64,000 bases of DNA from Galbibacter pacificus (lineage in GTDB: Bacteria > Bacteroidota > Bacteroidia > Flavobacteriales > Flavobacteriaceae). Positions within the stretch are counted from its first letter, which is position 1. Each line of letters begins with the position of its first letter. The notes under the pieces are model-generated. The model saw only the letters and a program-made list of their open reading frames with translations. It made no database searches and was not told the origin of the DNA. The stretch is from assembly GCF_029603155.1 (NCBI RefSeq), contig NZ_JAPMUA010000004.1, forward strand, positions 186,001 to 250,000, written 5' to 3'. Both the position numbers and the translations under genes were made by a program. Positions 33,875 through 42,950 of this stretch are shown here, one piece after another.

Positions 33875-35011
33875 ATGATTAATAAACGTCTCTTGGTAAA
33901 AAACCTATTGGCTCACAACGATGAGAATAGTTTTTACGATAAAAAGCGTTTTATAAATATCGGGGACAAGGAAGGCAAGGCAAAGTTTATAAAACATTTA
34001 TGTGCCTTGGCAAATTCCAACCCCAAAAACAATTCTTTTATTGTTGTGGGCGTTGAGGATGAAGACAATAAAATTGTTGGGGTCGATTTTTTTGACGATA
34101 GTAAAATCCAGAATTTGGTAAATGCCTACATTGACAATGCCCCCATTGTCTCTTATGAAAACATTTATTTTCCCCAGCTCCCAGAAGGAAAAGTGGTTGG
34201 ATTGGTTACCATTAGGTCTTCGGGCAAACTCGCGGCACTTAAAAAAAACATCTGGAAATATTGGGGCGGTTCTGTTTTTTTTAGGGACGGAAGCATGAGC
34301 ATGCCCAAAGTATTTGATATTGAAATAAAAGATACCAATTCTGCCATTGTTGCCGAAATAGAACAACATGCCAAAAACAACATCGAGCTTACCCTGGACG
34401 GGGTTATTGATTTTTTGAACAACAAACACGCCGATTTAAGCTCTAGCTACAAGGTTTTTAAGGAGCAGTTTGTAGTATGCTGGGCGGGCATAGAAAAAAA
34501 GGTGAAAGATAAAACATATTATTCCCGGGTTGATATTGAACTTATAAACGAACAGGTAAAATTATTTTATTCGGCTTTGGATGAAGTTGAAATAAATTAT
34601 GACGACAATACTTTTTCTACCACAGAATATGTACAACTTGGCTTGAACAACCATAAAAAGTTCTATCCATTGGAAAAGGTTGAAATCTGTTTTCATGACA
34701 ATGGTTCATACAAAATAGACAGCACGTTGATATTCGAGCCCCCGCAATACGATAGAAAAATGCTATATCATATTTTTAATACCAACAACACTATTTTAGA
34801 AAAACTAAAAAAAGGGCTTCCATTAAACAATCAGGACGAAAAAGATTTAAAAAACATTCCTGCCACGCACTTAATTTGCTATTTAAACGGGTTTAACGGT
34901 GCCAAACAAATGTTGGAAGATTACCGCTGGTACGTAAAAGAACACAACAAAGATGTGTATGCTTCGTTAAAAGAGGCTTTGCGTATTTTAAGAAAAGTAG
35001 ATTATTCATAG
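33875..35011 (+). CDS. AlbA_2 (Schlafen-like) domain protein
   Basis: 378 residues, soluble. The first ~140 residues form an AlbA_2/Schlafen AAA_4-like domain: KFIKHLCALANSNPKNNSFIVVGVEDEDNKIVGVD and the following GSVFFRDGSMSMPKVFDI. The C-terminal ~230 residues (from about 145) contain several strands and helices and no motif I can place; I recall that many Bacteroidota proteins share this two-part layout. AlbA_2 proteins often bind nucleic acid or nucleotides, and are often annotated as ATP-binding. No Walker motif is seen. Flanking genes are unrelated and none is a mobile or defence gene. Confidence 0.8.
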   Translation: MINKRLLVKNLLAHNDENSFYDKKRFINIGDKEGKAKFIKHLCALANSNPKNNSFIVVGVEDEDNKIVGVDFFDDSKIQNLVNAYIDNAPIVSYENIYFPQLPEGKVVGLVTIRSSGKLAALKKNIWKYWGGSVFFRDGSMSMPKVFDIEIKDTNSAIVAEIEQHAKNNIELTLDGVIDFLNNKHADLSSSYKVFKEQFVVCWAGIEKKVKDKTYYSRVDIELINEQVKLFYSALDEVEINYDDNTFSTTEYVQLGLNNHKKFYPLEKVEICFHDNGSYKIDSTLIFEPPQYDRKMLYHIFNTNNTILEKLKKGLPLNNQDEKDLKNIPATHLICYLNGFNGAKQMLEDYRWYVKEHNKDVYASLKEALRILRKVDYS

Positions 35012-35198
35012 CCGGCCAAGCCCCAAAAGAGCCAGATTACCTCCTGATGCCATCTACTTTTGTTTATATTTTCACATAATCTTTATTTTATTACGCCATT
35101 AATTCTTCAAAAGATTTTTTTATTGTCCGAGCCCCATTCCCAATCTTAAATTGTAATTTCACACTAAATATGGTTTAACTGATTTTAAAAAATTATAA

Positions 35199-35930
35199 AT
35201 GAACGGAAGAACGTTGGTCATTGGCGATATACACGGTGCTTACAAGGCATTAAAGCAAGTTATGGAAAGAGCGGGGGTCTCTCCAAAAGACCGTCTTGTT
35301 TTTTTGGGCGATTATGTGGATGGCTGGAGCGAATCGCCGGCGGTAATTAATACGCTAATTGAGTTACGGGATACCAATAAATGCATTTTTATTAAAGGAA
35401 ACCACGATGCCCTTTTTCTGGATTGGCTTCAAACGCATAAAAAAAACGAAGCCTGGCTGTTTCATGGCGGGCAGGCAACTGTTGATGCCTACGATAAACT
35501 GGACAAAGCAATGTTACGCATTCATTTAAATTTTTTGGAATCGTTGGAAAATTATCATATCGATGGGCAAAACAGGTTGTTTGTACATGCGGGATTTACC
35601 AATGCGCATGGAGTTGCGAACGAATATTTTCCAAAAATGGCTTATTGGGACCGTTCTTTATGGGAAATGGTACTGGCCATGGATAAAAACTTAACAGAAG
35701 ACAACATGTTTTATCCGCAACGGTTGCGTCATTACAGCGAAATTTATATTGGGCATACACCCACCATCCGTATTGGGGAGACCATTCCCGTAAATATCGA
35801 CAAAGTTTGGAACATAGACACCGGGGCCGCTTATAAAAGTCCGCTTACCATTCTGGACGTAGATACCAAAGAATATTGGCAGAGCGACAATGTAAACGAG
35901 CTGTACCCAAATGAAAAAGGGAGAAACTAA
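35199..35930 (+). CDS. PP1-like metallophosphoesterase (serine/threonine phosphatase type)
   Basis: 243 residues with the full metallophosphoesterase metal set: GDIHGAYKAL, GDYVDGWSES, GNHDALFL, and a late histidine in IGHTPTIRI. The order and spacing fit bacterial PPP phosphatases of the PrpA/ApaH group, two-metal enzymes that act on phosphoproteins or diadenosine polyphosphates. There is no signal peptide. The gene is monocistronic with an intrinsic terminator. Confidence 0.92.
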   Translation: MNGRTLVIGDIHGAYKALKQVMERAGVSPKDRLVFLGDYVDGWSESPAVINTLIELRDTNKCIFIKGNHDALFLDWLQTHKKNEAWLFHGGQATVDAYDKLDKAMLRIHLNFLESLENYHIDGQNRLFVHAGFTNAHGVANEYFPKMAYWDRSLWEMVLAMDKNLTEDNMFYPQRLRHYSEIYIGHTPTIRIGETIPVNIDKVWNIDTGAAYKSPLTILDVDTKEYWQSDNVNELYPNEKGRN

Positions 35931-35932
35931 AA

Positions 35933-35958
35933 AAGGCATTGCTTTTCAACAATGCCTT
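35933..35958 (+). terminator. Intrinsic terminator after the phosphatase gene
   Basis: AAGGCATTG and CAATGCCTT form a 9-bp stem with an 8-base loop, followed by CTTTTATTTT. It begins 2 bases after the stop. On the minus strand it is followed by TTTT, so it may also end the convergent helix-hairpin-helix gene. Confidence 0.8.
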
Positions 35959-35987
35959 CTTTTATTTTGGTTGGTTAGTTTATCGTT

Positions 35988-36476
35988 TTATTTTCCTCCT
36001 TTAAGTTCGTCTTGCCATTTTAAAAGCTCCGCCCATTTACCTTCATACGCAAGTTGAGCCTGTTTTGGCCATGTCCCGGGCCGGTGTATCTCAAAGGCTT
36101 TTCCTCCCGAATCTAAGATTTCCTGACATTTTTCCACCCTACATTCAGACAGGGCCTTCCAGGTAACAATACCGTGCTTTTGAAATAATTTTTCAATTTT
36201 AGGGCCTATGCCTTCAATAATTTTTAAATCGTCTTGTTTAATCGCTTTTCCAAAAACCGATTTTGCCAGGCCGGCATCAAAAGGAATAACGGCAACTGCG
36301 GGCTGCGTTGATAATTTAGACCTGCAATCTGCCAGATCGGCTTCCAGTTTTGCATATTTTTTCTTCCAGGCATCTATTTCGGCATTATTGTTTCCGGAAG
36401 ATAGCCTTCCTAATAAATAACCTAATATGGCACAAATAAGGCCTACAATTAACGGGATAATCAAACACCAGTTCAT
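35988..36476 (-). CDS. Membrane-anchored helix-hairpin-helix protein
   Basis: 162 residues. One N-terminal membrane helix (IIPLIVGLICAILGYLLG), a coiled-coil stretch (NAEIDAWKKKYAKLEADLADCRSKL), and a domain with DDLKIIEGIGPKIEKLFQKHGI, a helix-hairpin-helix motif as in flap endonuclease-like and ribosomal-protein-linked HhH domains (also DUF4332-like). The rest is helical and Trp-rich. The HhH motif normally contacts DNA non-specifically, so a membrane-tethered copy is odd. It follows the OmpA gene by 31 bases on the same strand. Confidence 0.8.
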   Translation of the reverse strand: MNWCLIIPLIVGLICAILGYLLGRLSSGNNNAEIDAWKKKYAKLEADLADCRSKLSTQPAVAVIPFDAGLAKSVFGKAIKQDDLKIIEGIGPKIEKLFQKHGIVTWKALSECRVEKCQEILDSGGKAFEIHRPGTWPKQAQLAYEGKWAELLKWQDELKGGK

Positions 36477-36507
36477 AATGTATTTAAATTTTGGATGGTT
36501 AGTGTTA

Positions 36508-37401
36508 CTATTTTATTGTTATTACGGTTCTTCTATTTTCGGCACGGCCTTCTTCCGTATCATTGGTTGCAATGGGTTGCTCTTGTCCTTTGGATACCGT
36601 AACTATTTCTTCGGATGGGATTCCGTTTTTAACTAAATACGCCTTTATAAATTCGGCCCTGTTTTTTCCTAAAACCATGTTTTGTTCGGCATTTCCGGTA
36701 TTATCTGTATGCCCGACAATCAAAACCGAAACATCGTCTACTTTATCCATTGCCCTAACGATATCCTGATATTTCAAGCGTTGTTCTTCCGATAAGGAAA
36801 TAGTACTCTTGCCGGTATCGAAATACAGCACGATTGGATTTTCTTTAATATTTTTTACAATGAGTTCGGCATCTTTTACATTGGCGTCGTTTGTTATTAA
36901 AAATGAAACCGGGCCAACATATATACTATCCTGTTTTGGAAGCCCGTCTTGCAATTCTCCAAACGTATTGATTTTTTTAGATGATATTCCTTGTGCTATT
37001 AAATGATTTTTTACGGCATTTGCACGGGCCAATCCTAAGTTTGGAAATGCAGAATTATTGGTTTCGGAATTTTCGTAATATCCGGTAACATTTACAAATT
37101 TTGAAGCATCGTTGCCTACATACTCCTTTAATTGCATTACCCCATCTTCGACCCCTTGTTCAAGCGGCCTTAAAATAATAAAATCGGAAGCGTTAAAATT
37201 AAAATTATCGTTGGCCTCATAATTAAAGCTCCCGGTACTGTCTATAATAATAAGCGGATTTACAACCGGGGCTTTCTCTTCCACAACTACCACTTCGTCG
37301 ATTTCCACTTCCTCGGTGACTATATCACAACATAAAACCCAATTAAAAAAAGAACCAATGATTATAGTGAGCAAGATCCCGATTATGTACAGAGACTTCA
37401 T
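36508..37401 (-). CDS. OmpA-family protein with two OmpA-like domains
   Basis: 297 residues. A hydrophobic N-terminus (IIGILLTIIIGSFFNWVLCC) acts as signal or anchor, with a short acidic linker. The C-terminal OmpA domain is intact: FDTGKSTISLS, VLIVGHTDNTGNAEQN, LGKNRAEFIKAYL and GRAENRRT, the peptidoglycan-binding set. Residues 95-160 look like a degenerate first copy (VNVTGYYENS, GLARANAVKNHL). Such proteins link the envelope to peptidoglycan. The downstream HhH protein is probably cotranscribed. Confidence 0.88.
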   Translation of the reverse strand: MKSLYIIGILLTIIIGSFFNWVLCCDIVTEEVEIDEVVVVEEKAPVVNPLIIIDSTGSFNYEANDNFNFNASDFIILRPLEQGVEDGVMQLKEYVGNDASKFVNVTGYYENSETNNSAFPNLGLARANAVKNHLIAQGISSKKINTFGELQDGLPKQDSIYVGPVSFLITNDANVKDAELIVKNIKENPIVLYFDTGKSTISLSEEQRLKYQDIVRAMDKVDDVSVLIVGHTDNTGNAEQNMVLGKNRAEFIKAYLVKNGIPSEEIVTVSKGQEQPIATNDTEEGRAENRRTVITIK

Positions 37402-37752
37402 AATTACAGATGGTTGATTAATAGTTTCTTACACTCAAATTTAACTTTTTTTTTGTATAAATGGCATATTTTGTTAAAAAACTTTATATCAAACAGTTAT
37501 GATAATTATAAAATAACATGAGATTGCATAAAATTTTGTATCTTTAATTAAGGTTCCAAAGAAATTTTCACACTTCTTAAGCGTATTTTATTTAGCTTAC
37601 CAAATATTTAACAGACCAACCTAAAAAACTGAATATCAACAACTAAGAACAATCAAATAATTGATATTAAAGGATTAATTGTAGAAATTTTTAAAAGTAT
37701 TCGTGTTTAGAATAAAGAAATACGATATTTACCACCTTTAAAATAAAGAAGT
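37402..37752. promoter_or_regulatory. AT-rich divergent intergenic region between ompA-like and desaturase genes
   Basis: This 351-base stretch holds no gene. TATCTTTA at 37539-37546 is one base from the -7 consensus but has no clear -33 partner and would leave a leader of about 200 bases for the desaturase gene. The rest is AT-rich with A and T tracts and no strong inverted repeat. No RNA gene was recognised. Confidence 0.35.
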
Positions 37753-38742
37753 ATGTCACTGCACAACATAAGACTTGAGGTAATGCAAACCATAGAAAAG
37801 AGGGTAGACTCTTTTCTGGAACAGTACCTTATACCTGTAGATCAAATATGGCAACCTACCGATTTCCTTCCAGACTCACAAAGCGAAAACTTTTATGAAG
37901 AAGTAAGGCAGATAAGAGGCGAAGCCCAAGAACTTGGGTACGACTTTTGGGTAGTTTTGGTTGGCGACACCATTACCGAAGAAGCACTTCCCACATACGA
38001 ATCTTGGTTAATGGATGTTGAAGGCGTAGACCAACATGCCCGTAACGGCTGGTCTAAATGGGTACGCCACTGGACTGCCGAAGAAAATAGGCACGGGGAT
38101 GTTTTAAATAAGTACCTATACCTGTCTGGCCGTGTTGACATGAAAGAAATTGAAAAAACCACGCAGCACATGATTGCCGATGGTTTTGATATTGGAACCG
38201 GAAGAGACCCCTATAAAAACTTTATTTATACGTCTTTTCAAGAACTGGCAACCAATATTTCGCATAAAAGAGTGGGGCAATTGGCCAAAAAAAGAGGCAA
38301 TAAAATGCTGGCAAAAATGTGCAACGTTATTGCGGGCGATGAAATGAGGCACCATTTGGCCTATCGTGAATTTGTGAAAATTATTTTTGATTACGACCCC
38401 AGCGAAATAATGATTGCCTTTGCAGATATGATGAAAAGAAAAATTGTTATGCCTGCACAGTTTGTACGCGAATCTGGCGACCAAATTGGGAGTGCCTTCG
38501 AAAATTTCTCGAATGCCGCACAAAGACTGGGCGTTTACACCACTTTTGATTATATAGATATTCTACAGCGACTTAACCAATATTGGGAAATCGACAAAGT
38601 AAGGGAATTAAACGATAAGGCCGAAAAAGCCAGGGATTACCTGGTTGCTTTACCCGATCGATTAAAAAGGATTTCCGAAAGAATGGCAGTTCCACAAGAT
38701 CCCCATATTTTTAAGTGGGTCGAGGCAAACGGGGTATTATAA
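37753..38742 (+). CDS. Acyl-[ACP] desaturase (stearoyl-ACP desaturase family)
   Basis: 329 residues. Both diiron motifs are present: EENRH (E110, E111, H114) and DEMRH (E197, H200), the E-x-x-H pair of soluble acyl-ACP desaturases, with a bundle of long helices around. Such enzymes place a double bond in acyl-ACP with O2 and reduced ferredoxin, in the cytoplasm. N-terminal MSLHNIRLEVMQTIEKRV is the conserved start. The gene is monocistronic with a strong terminator. Regulation is not visible beyond an AT-rich upstream region. Confidence 0.94.
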   Translation: MSLHNIRLEVMQTIEKRVDSFLEQYLIPVDQIWQPTDFLPDSQSENFYEEVRQIRGEAQELGYDFWVVLVGDTITEEALPTYESWLMDVEGVDQHARNGWSKWVRHWTAEENRHGDVLNKYLYLSGRVDMKEIEKTTQHMIADGFDIGTGRDPYKNFIYTSFQELATNISHKRVGQLAKKRGNKMLAKMCNVIAGDEMRHHLAYREFVKIIFDYDPSEIMIAFADMMKRKIVMPAQFVRESGDQIGSAFENFSNAAQRLGVYTTFDYIDILQRLNQYWEIDKVRELNDKAEKARDYLVALPDRLKRISERMAVPQDPHIFKWVEANGVL

Positions 38743-38750
38743 AAATATAT

Positions 38751-38782
38751 AGACCGCCACAAATAAAAAATTGTGGCGGTCT
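38751..38782 (+). terminator. Strong intrinsic terminator of the desaturase gene
   Basis: AGACCGCCACAA and TTGTGGCGGTCT form a perfect 12-bp stem with an 8-base loop, followed by seven T. It starts 8 bases after the stop codon. Confidence 0.95.
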
Positions 38783-38818
38783 TTTTTTTGAATTTTATCT
38801 AATATCCTGTGAGGTTTC

Positions 38819-40369
38819 CTACAGATCGAATTTAATTCCTTGTGCCAAAGGCAACTCTATGGTATAATTAATAGTGTTGGTCTGTCGCCTCATATAAACT
38901 TTCCAAGCGTCGGAACCGCTTTCGCGGCCGCCGCCGGTTTCTTTTTCACCGCCAAATGCACCACCAATTTCTGCTCCGCTGGTACCTATGTTTACATTTG
39001 CTATTCCACAATCCGAGCCTTGATGCGACAAGAAATACTCGGCTTCCCGTAAATTATTGGTCATAATAGCCGAAGAAAGTCCTTGAACAACCCCGTTTTG
39101 TAGTTCAATGGCATTTTCTATGCTTCCGTTGTATTTCATTAAGTATAAAATGGGTGCAAAAGTTTCGTGCTGTACAATTTTATAATCATTTTTTGCCTCG
39201 GCAATTGCGGGCTTGACATAACAACCGCTTTCGTAACCATTTCCTTCAAGCTGGCCACCTTCAACCAAAATAGTCCCACCTTCTTCCTGTACTTTTTTAA
39301 GGGCGTCTAAATAATTGTTTACGGCATCTTTATCGATCAATGGGCCAACATGGTTGTTTTCGTCCAACGGATCTCCTATCCTTAGCTGTTTATAGGCATC
39401 TACAATGGCATTTTTAACTTCTTCGTAAACAGCTTCATGTACAATTAATCTTCTGGTGGAAGTACAACGTTGCCCGCAAGTTCCAACCGCACCAAATACT
39501 GCACCGATAACCGTCATTTTAATATCGGCATCGGGGGTAACAATAATGGCGTTGTTTCCGCCAAGTTCCAACAACGATTTCCCCAATCTGGCCGCTACTG
39601 CCTGCGCTACTATTTTCCCCATGCGTATAGATCCCGTAGCCGAAACCAATGGTACTCTTTTATCGTCGGTGAGCCACTCGCCTACTTTATAGTCTCCTGT
39701 AATTAAACACGATATTCCTTCCGGAAGGTTGTTTTCCTTAAGCACTTCTGCAATTAATTTTTGGCAAGCAACTGAGACAACCGGGGTTTTTTCTGATGGT
39801 TTCCAAATGCACACATCGCCACAAACCCATGCAAGGGCAGTATTCCATGACCATACGGCCACAGGGAAGTTAAATGCCGAAATAATGCCTACAACCCCCA
39901 TGGGATGCCACTGCTCGTACATGCGGTGCCCTGGGCGCTCCGAATGCATGGTTAAACCATGAAGTTGGCGCGAAAGCCCAACTGCAAAATCGCAGATATC
40001 TATCATTTCCTGTACTTCTCCCAAACCTTCTTGATAAGATTTTCCCATTTCATAGGAAACCAATTTACCAAGCGCCTCTTTATTTGCCCGGAGTTTGTCT
40101 CCAAATTGCCTAACCACCTCCCCTCTTTGTGGGGCCGTAACTTTACGCCATTCCTTAAAGGCCTTTTCGGCCGTGCCTATTACTTTTTCATAATCTTCTT
40201 TGGTAGTTGCTTTTACTTGTGCAATGGTTTGCCCATCAACCGGAGAAACAGAAACAATTGCGCTACCGCCAGAAAACCAGTTGCTTCCCGTTGAAGTTCC
40301 GTTGTTAATGGTTTCCAGACCGAGTTGTTGTAATGTTTCAGATATTTTTGAAGTCATTTCAATCATCAT
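38819..40369 (-). CDS. Aldehyde dehydrogenase, ALDH7 (aminoadipate-semialdehyde) type
   Basis: 516 residues from ATG 40369; two more ATG codons follow within five codons. Catalytic Cys lies in GTCGQRCTSTRR, the general-base glutamate in LLELGGNNAII, and the NAD fold in FNFPVAVWSWNTALAW and KPSEKTPV. The start QQLGLETINNGTSTGSNWF and the end SGAEIGGAFGGEKETGGGRESG fit ALDH7 (antiquitin/AmaB): oxidation of alpha-aminoadipate semialdehyde in lysine breakdown. No other lysine genes are nearby, so the pathway is inference. Confidence 0.92.
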   Translation of the reverse strand: MMIEMTSKISETLQQLGLETINNGTSTGSNWFSGGSAIVSVSPVDGQTIAQVKATTKEDYEKVIGTAEKAFKEWRKVTAPQRGEVVRQFGDKLRANKEALGKLVSYEMGKSYQEGLGEVQEMIDICDFAVGLSRQLHGLTMHSERPGHRMYEQWHPMGVVGIISAFNFPVAVWSWNTALAWVCGDVCIWKPSEKTPVVSVACQKLIAEVLKENNLPEGISCLITGDYKVGEWLTDDKRVPLVSATGSIRMGKIVAQAVAARLGKSLLELGGNNAIIVTPDADIKMTVIGAVFGAVGTCGQRCTSTRRLIVHEAVYEEVKNAIVDAYKQLRIGDPLDENNHVGPLIDKDAVNNYLDALKKVQEEGGTILVEGGQLEGNGYESGCYVKPAIAEAKNDYKIVQHETFAPILYLMKYNGSIENAIELQNGVVQGLSSAIMTNNLREAEYFLSHQGSDCGIANVNIGTSGAEIGGAFGGEKETGGGRESGSDAWKVYMRRQTNTINYTIELPLAQGIKFDL

Positions 40370-40522
40370 TTTTATAACTTTTTATGTTGTTTTTGTTTCA
40401 AATTTCACTAAATATATGAATTCTTTATGGAAAGCATTCATATCTATCTATAAACCTTCATTTTGAGTTTATACTAGCTCTTGTAAAATTTCTTTGTATC
40501 CTTCAAAAATACTTATAAATGG

Positions 40523-40553
40523 TTTGGCGGGTGAATAAATGATAGTATTTTTG
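40523..40553 (+). promoter_or_regulatory. Promoter of the TonB receptor operon: TTTG, 19 bases, TATTTTTG
   Basis: TTTG at 40523-40526 and TATTTTTG at 40546-40553 are separated by 19 bases, a full match to the Bacteroidota -33/-7 promoter. A transcript would start near 40559, about 30 bases before the receptor ATG. No Fur-box-like repeat is visible over it. Confidence 0.75.
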
Positions 40554-40589
40554 CTTCTTATTTTAAAGCAATCTAAATAAAAACAGTAA

Positions 40590-42935
40590 ATGAAACATAT
40601 TGTCCTGCTTTGCCTGTTAATGGCTAGCTTAGGCTACGCCCAACAGCCAATAGTAAATGGAAATGTAACCGACGAAAATAACATTTCGGTTCCGTATGTA
40701 TCTGTTTTGGTAAAGGAAACCCAAAAGGGAACAACCACAGATAATAATGGGGATTACGAAATAGCTTTGCCCAAAGACGGAAGTTATACGCTACAGTTTT
40801 CGGCCATAGGTTATGAAACCATCAGTAAAAAAATAAATGTTGTTTCTTCTTCAAGACTCGAACTTAACATAATACTGAATGAAACATTGGAAGAATTAAA
40901 TGAAGTTGTAATTACTTCCAACAGGACGCGCGAAACACTGGACGAAGTACCTTCATCGGTTTCAGTTTTATCTTCCAGACAAGTACAAACCCTTGCCCAG
41001 ACCAGTAATAGCGTAGCCGATGTTTTGACCGAAATTCCAGGGATAGCACTCAGCACAAACCAAACCAGTAGCGTAGGCCAAACGCTTAGGGGTAGAAACA
41101 TGCTTGTGCTAATAGATGGGATTCCGCAATCTACGCCTTTAAGAAGGGGCGGCAGGGACATTAATACTATTGATCCAAGCACCATAGAACGCATAGAGGT
41201 TATAAAAGGCGCTACCGCCATTTATGGGAATGGTGCCGATGGCGGAATTTTAAATTACATCACGAAAAAACCTAAAACCGGAAAAAAAATTGAAAGCACG
41301 ACAACCATTGGCGCAGAAGGTTCGTTGGTAGATATCGACAATACCGTAGGCTCAAACATTACTCAAACTTTTGCTGGCCACCTCAACAAAATAAAATATG
41401 TTGCCAGCGGAAGTTTTAGGCAGACCGGTGTCTACAAAGATTCGGACGGAGTTGTTATGTCTCCTTATTATGGCTTGGGGGAAACCAGCCAATACAGTTT
41501 GTTTGGAAAGATAGATTATTCTATTACAGACAAACAGTCTATTGAGTTGATGTATAATTATTTCAGCAGCAATCAAGACACGCAATATATTGCCCAATTA
41601 GGAGAATATGGGGTAACCCCCACAATTGGTGTACTTGGCGAAGATCCGGGCGAAGACCAAGGAAATCGTTACAACCACAATGTACAACTTACCTATGATT
41701 ATGAACAGATTTTTAAGAACACTGATTTTAGGTTGAATCTTTATCTTCAGGATTTTAAAACCGTTTATGGGTATACCGATAGTTTTTACGACCCCAATCT
41801 TGGGTACGACGGCGGACAATCCAGTATTGTTTCAACTAAAAAAGGGGCCCGTTTTAATTTTAAAACCTCTTATGCCTTCGGAAGCGTAACTGGCGATTTA
41901 TTGTATGGCTTGGATGCACTAAACGACAATACTTCTCAACTGCTGGTCGATGGCCGTGCATGGGTTCCGGAAATGGACATGAAAAACCTTGCCCCTTATG
42001 CACAATTAAAAACCCTATATGGCAACTTTGTGTTTAAGGCGGGAATCCGTTTCGAAAACATTAAAATAGACATCCCGAGCTATGTAACCCTTGAAAGATA
42101 CAATCTTGGGGAGACAACGCCAAACAGTGGCGGCGTGGCTATTGAAGGCGGTGAACTGGATTATAACGCAACAACATTTAATGTTGGATTAAGATACAAC
42201 AAATGGTCTATTTTTAAACCGTTTGTTAGCTTTTCGCAGAGTTTTTCTATAGCCGACCTGGGCAGAACTTTGCGCTCTGCCACCGAAAATACGGTTAGTC
42301 AGATTAATTCTGAAGCCGTTATTGCCAATAATTACGAAGTTGGTTTTAATAGCCGGCTAGGGAAAACCCGCTTAAGCGGTGCATATTTTATAAGCACCTC
42401 CGATTTAGGCTCAACATACAGCGAAACCGAAAGCGGTGCTTTTGAAATTTTACGCCAGCCCGAAAAAGTTTATGGGTTTGAACTTGCCCTGGACACCGAA
42501 TTGCTACGAAATCTGGATTTTGGTACTTCCGTATCGTATACCGAAGGTAAAATTGACAGCCAAGACAATGGAAATTACAACACATACATGGGCGGCGACA
42601 GAATACCACCCATAAAGACCGTAACTTATCTGGCTTACAATTGGCAGAACAAATTTGATGTAAGACTATCTTATATCTACAGCGGTGATAGAAATAAATT
42701 TGATCCAAACGATAACGGAGATTATACCTACGGAAAAGGTCCAGTGGAAAGTTTTAATATTGTAAACCTAACCTCGCATTACCAGCTAACTCCTTCAACC
42801 AAAATAGGGCTGGGTATAAGAAATTTATTCAACGAAGATTATTACAATTTAATAGCTCAATGGGCCGCGAGGGACGGAGATTACATAAAAGCCAACGGAA
42901 CGCAGTTCAATCTTTCTTTAACTGTAAACCTTTAA
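40590..42935 (+). CDS. TonB-dependent receptor, siderophore type
   Basis: 781 residues. Signal peptide (MKHIVLLCLLMASLGYAQ), a carboxypeptidase-regulatory-like domain (residues about 19-105, PYVSVLVKETQKGTTTDN), a plug domain (VPSSVSVLSSRQVQTLAQ to LNYITKKP), and a 22-strand barrel with alternating aromatic strands. The plug contains LRGRNMLVLIDGIPQSTPL. The gene next downstream encodes a PepSY reductase, a pairing common for iron-siderophore uptake. No SusD homologue follows, so a glycan receptor is less likely. It starts from the best promoter in the window. Confidence 0.92.
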   Translation: MKHIVLLCLLMASLGYAQQPIVNGNVTDENNISVPYVSVLVKETQKGTTTDNNGDYEIALPKDGSYTLQFSAIGYETISKKINVVSSSRLELNIILNETLEELNEVVITSNRTRETLDEVPSSVSVLSSRQVQTLAQTSNSVADVLTEIPGIALSTNQTSSVGQTLRGRNMLVLIDGIPQSTPLRRGGRDINTIDPSTIERIEVIKGATAIYGNGADGGILNYITKKPKTGKKIESTTTIGAEGSLVDIDNTVGSNITQTFAGHLNKIKYVASGSFRQTGVYKDSDGVVMSPYYGLGETSQYSLFGKIDYSITDKQSIELMYNYFSSNQDTQYIAQLGEYGVTPTIGVLGEDPGEDQGNRYNHNVQLTYDYEQIFKNTDFRLNLYLQDFKTVYGYTDSFYDPNLGYDGGQSSIVSTKKGARFNFKTSYAFGSVTGDLLYGLDALNDNTSQLLVDGRAWVPEMDMKNLAPYAQLKTLYGNFVFKAGIRFENIKIDIPSYVTLERYNLGETTPNSGGVAIEGGELDYNATTFNVGLRYNKWSIFKPFVSFSQSFSIADLGRTLRSATENTVSQINSEAVIANNYEVGFNSRLGKTRLSGAYFISTSDLGSTYSETESGAFEILRQPEKVYGFELALDTELLRNLDFGTSVSYTEGKIDSQDNGNYNTYMGGDRIPPIKTVTYLAYNWQNKFDVRLSYIYSGDRNKFDPNDNGDYTYGKGPVESFNIVNLTSHYQLTPSTKIGLGIRNLFNEDYYNLIAQWAARDGDYIKANGTQFNLSLTVNL

Positions 42936-42950
42936 TGTAAAACATCTTTT

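Noticed and set aside
33875..35011. AlbA_2 protein as a phage-defence island gene
   Set aside because: Neighbours are an SDR and a phosphatase; there is no integrase, transposase, restriction gene or other defence marker nearby.
39456..40294. Plus-strand frames opposite the aldehyde dehydrogenase
   Set aside because: Antisense shadows of a full-length ALDH7 gene with all catalytic motifs.
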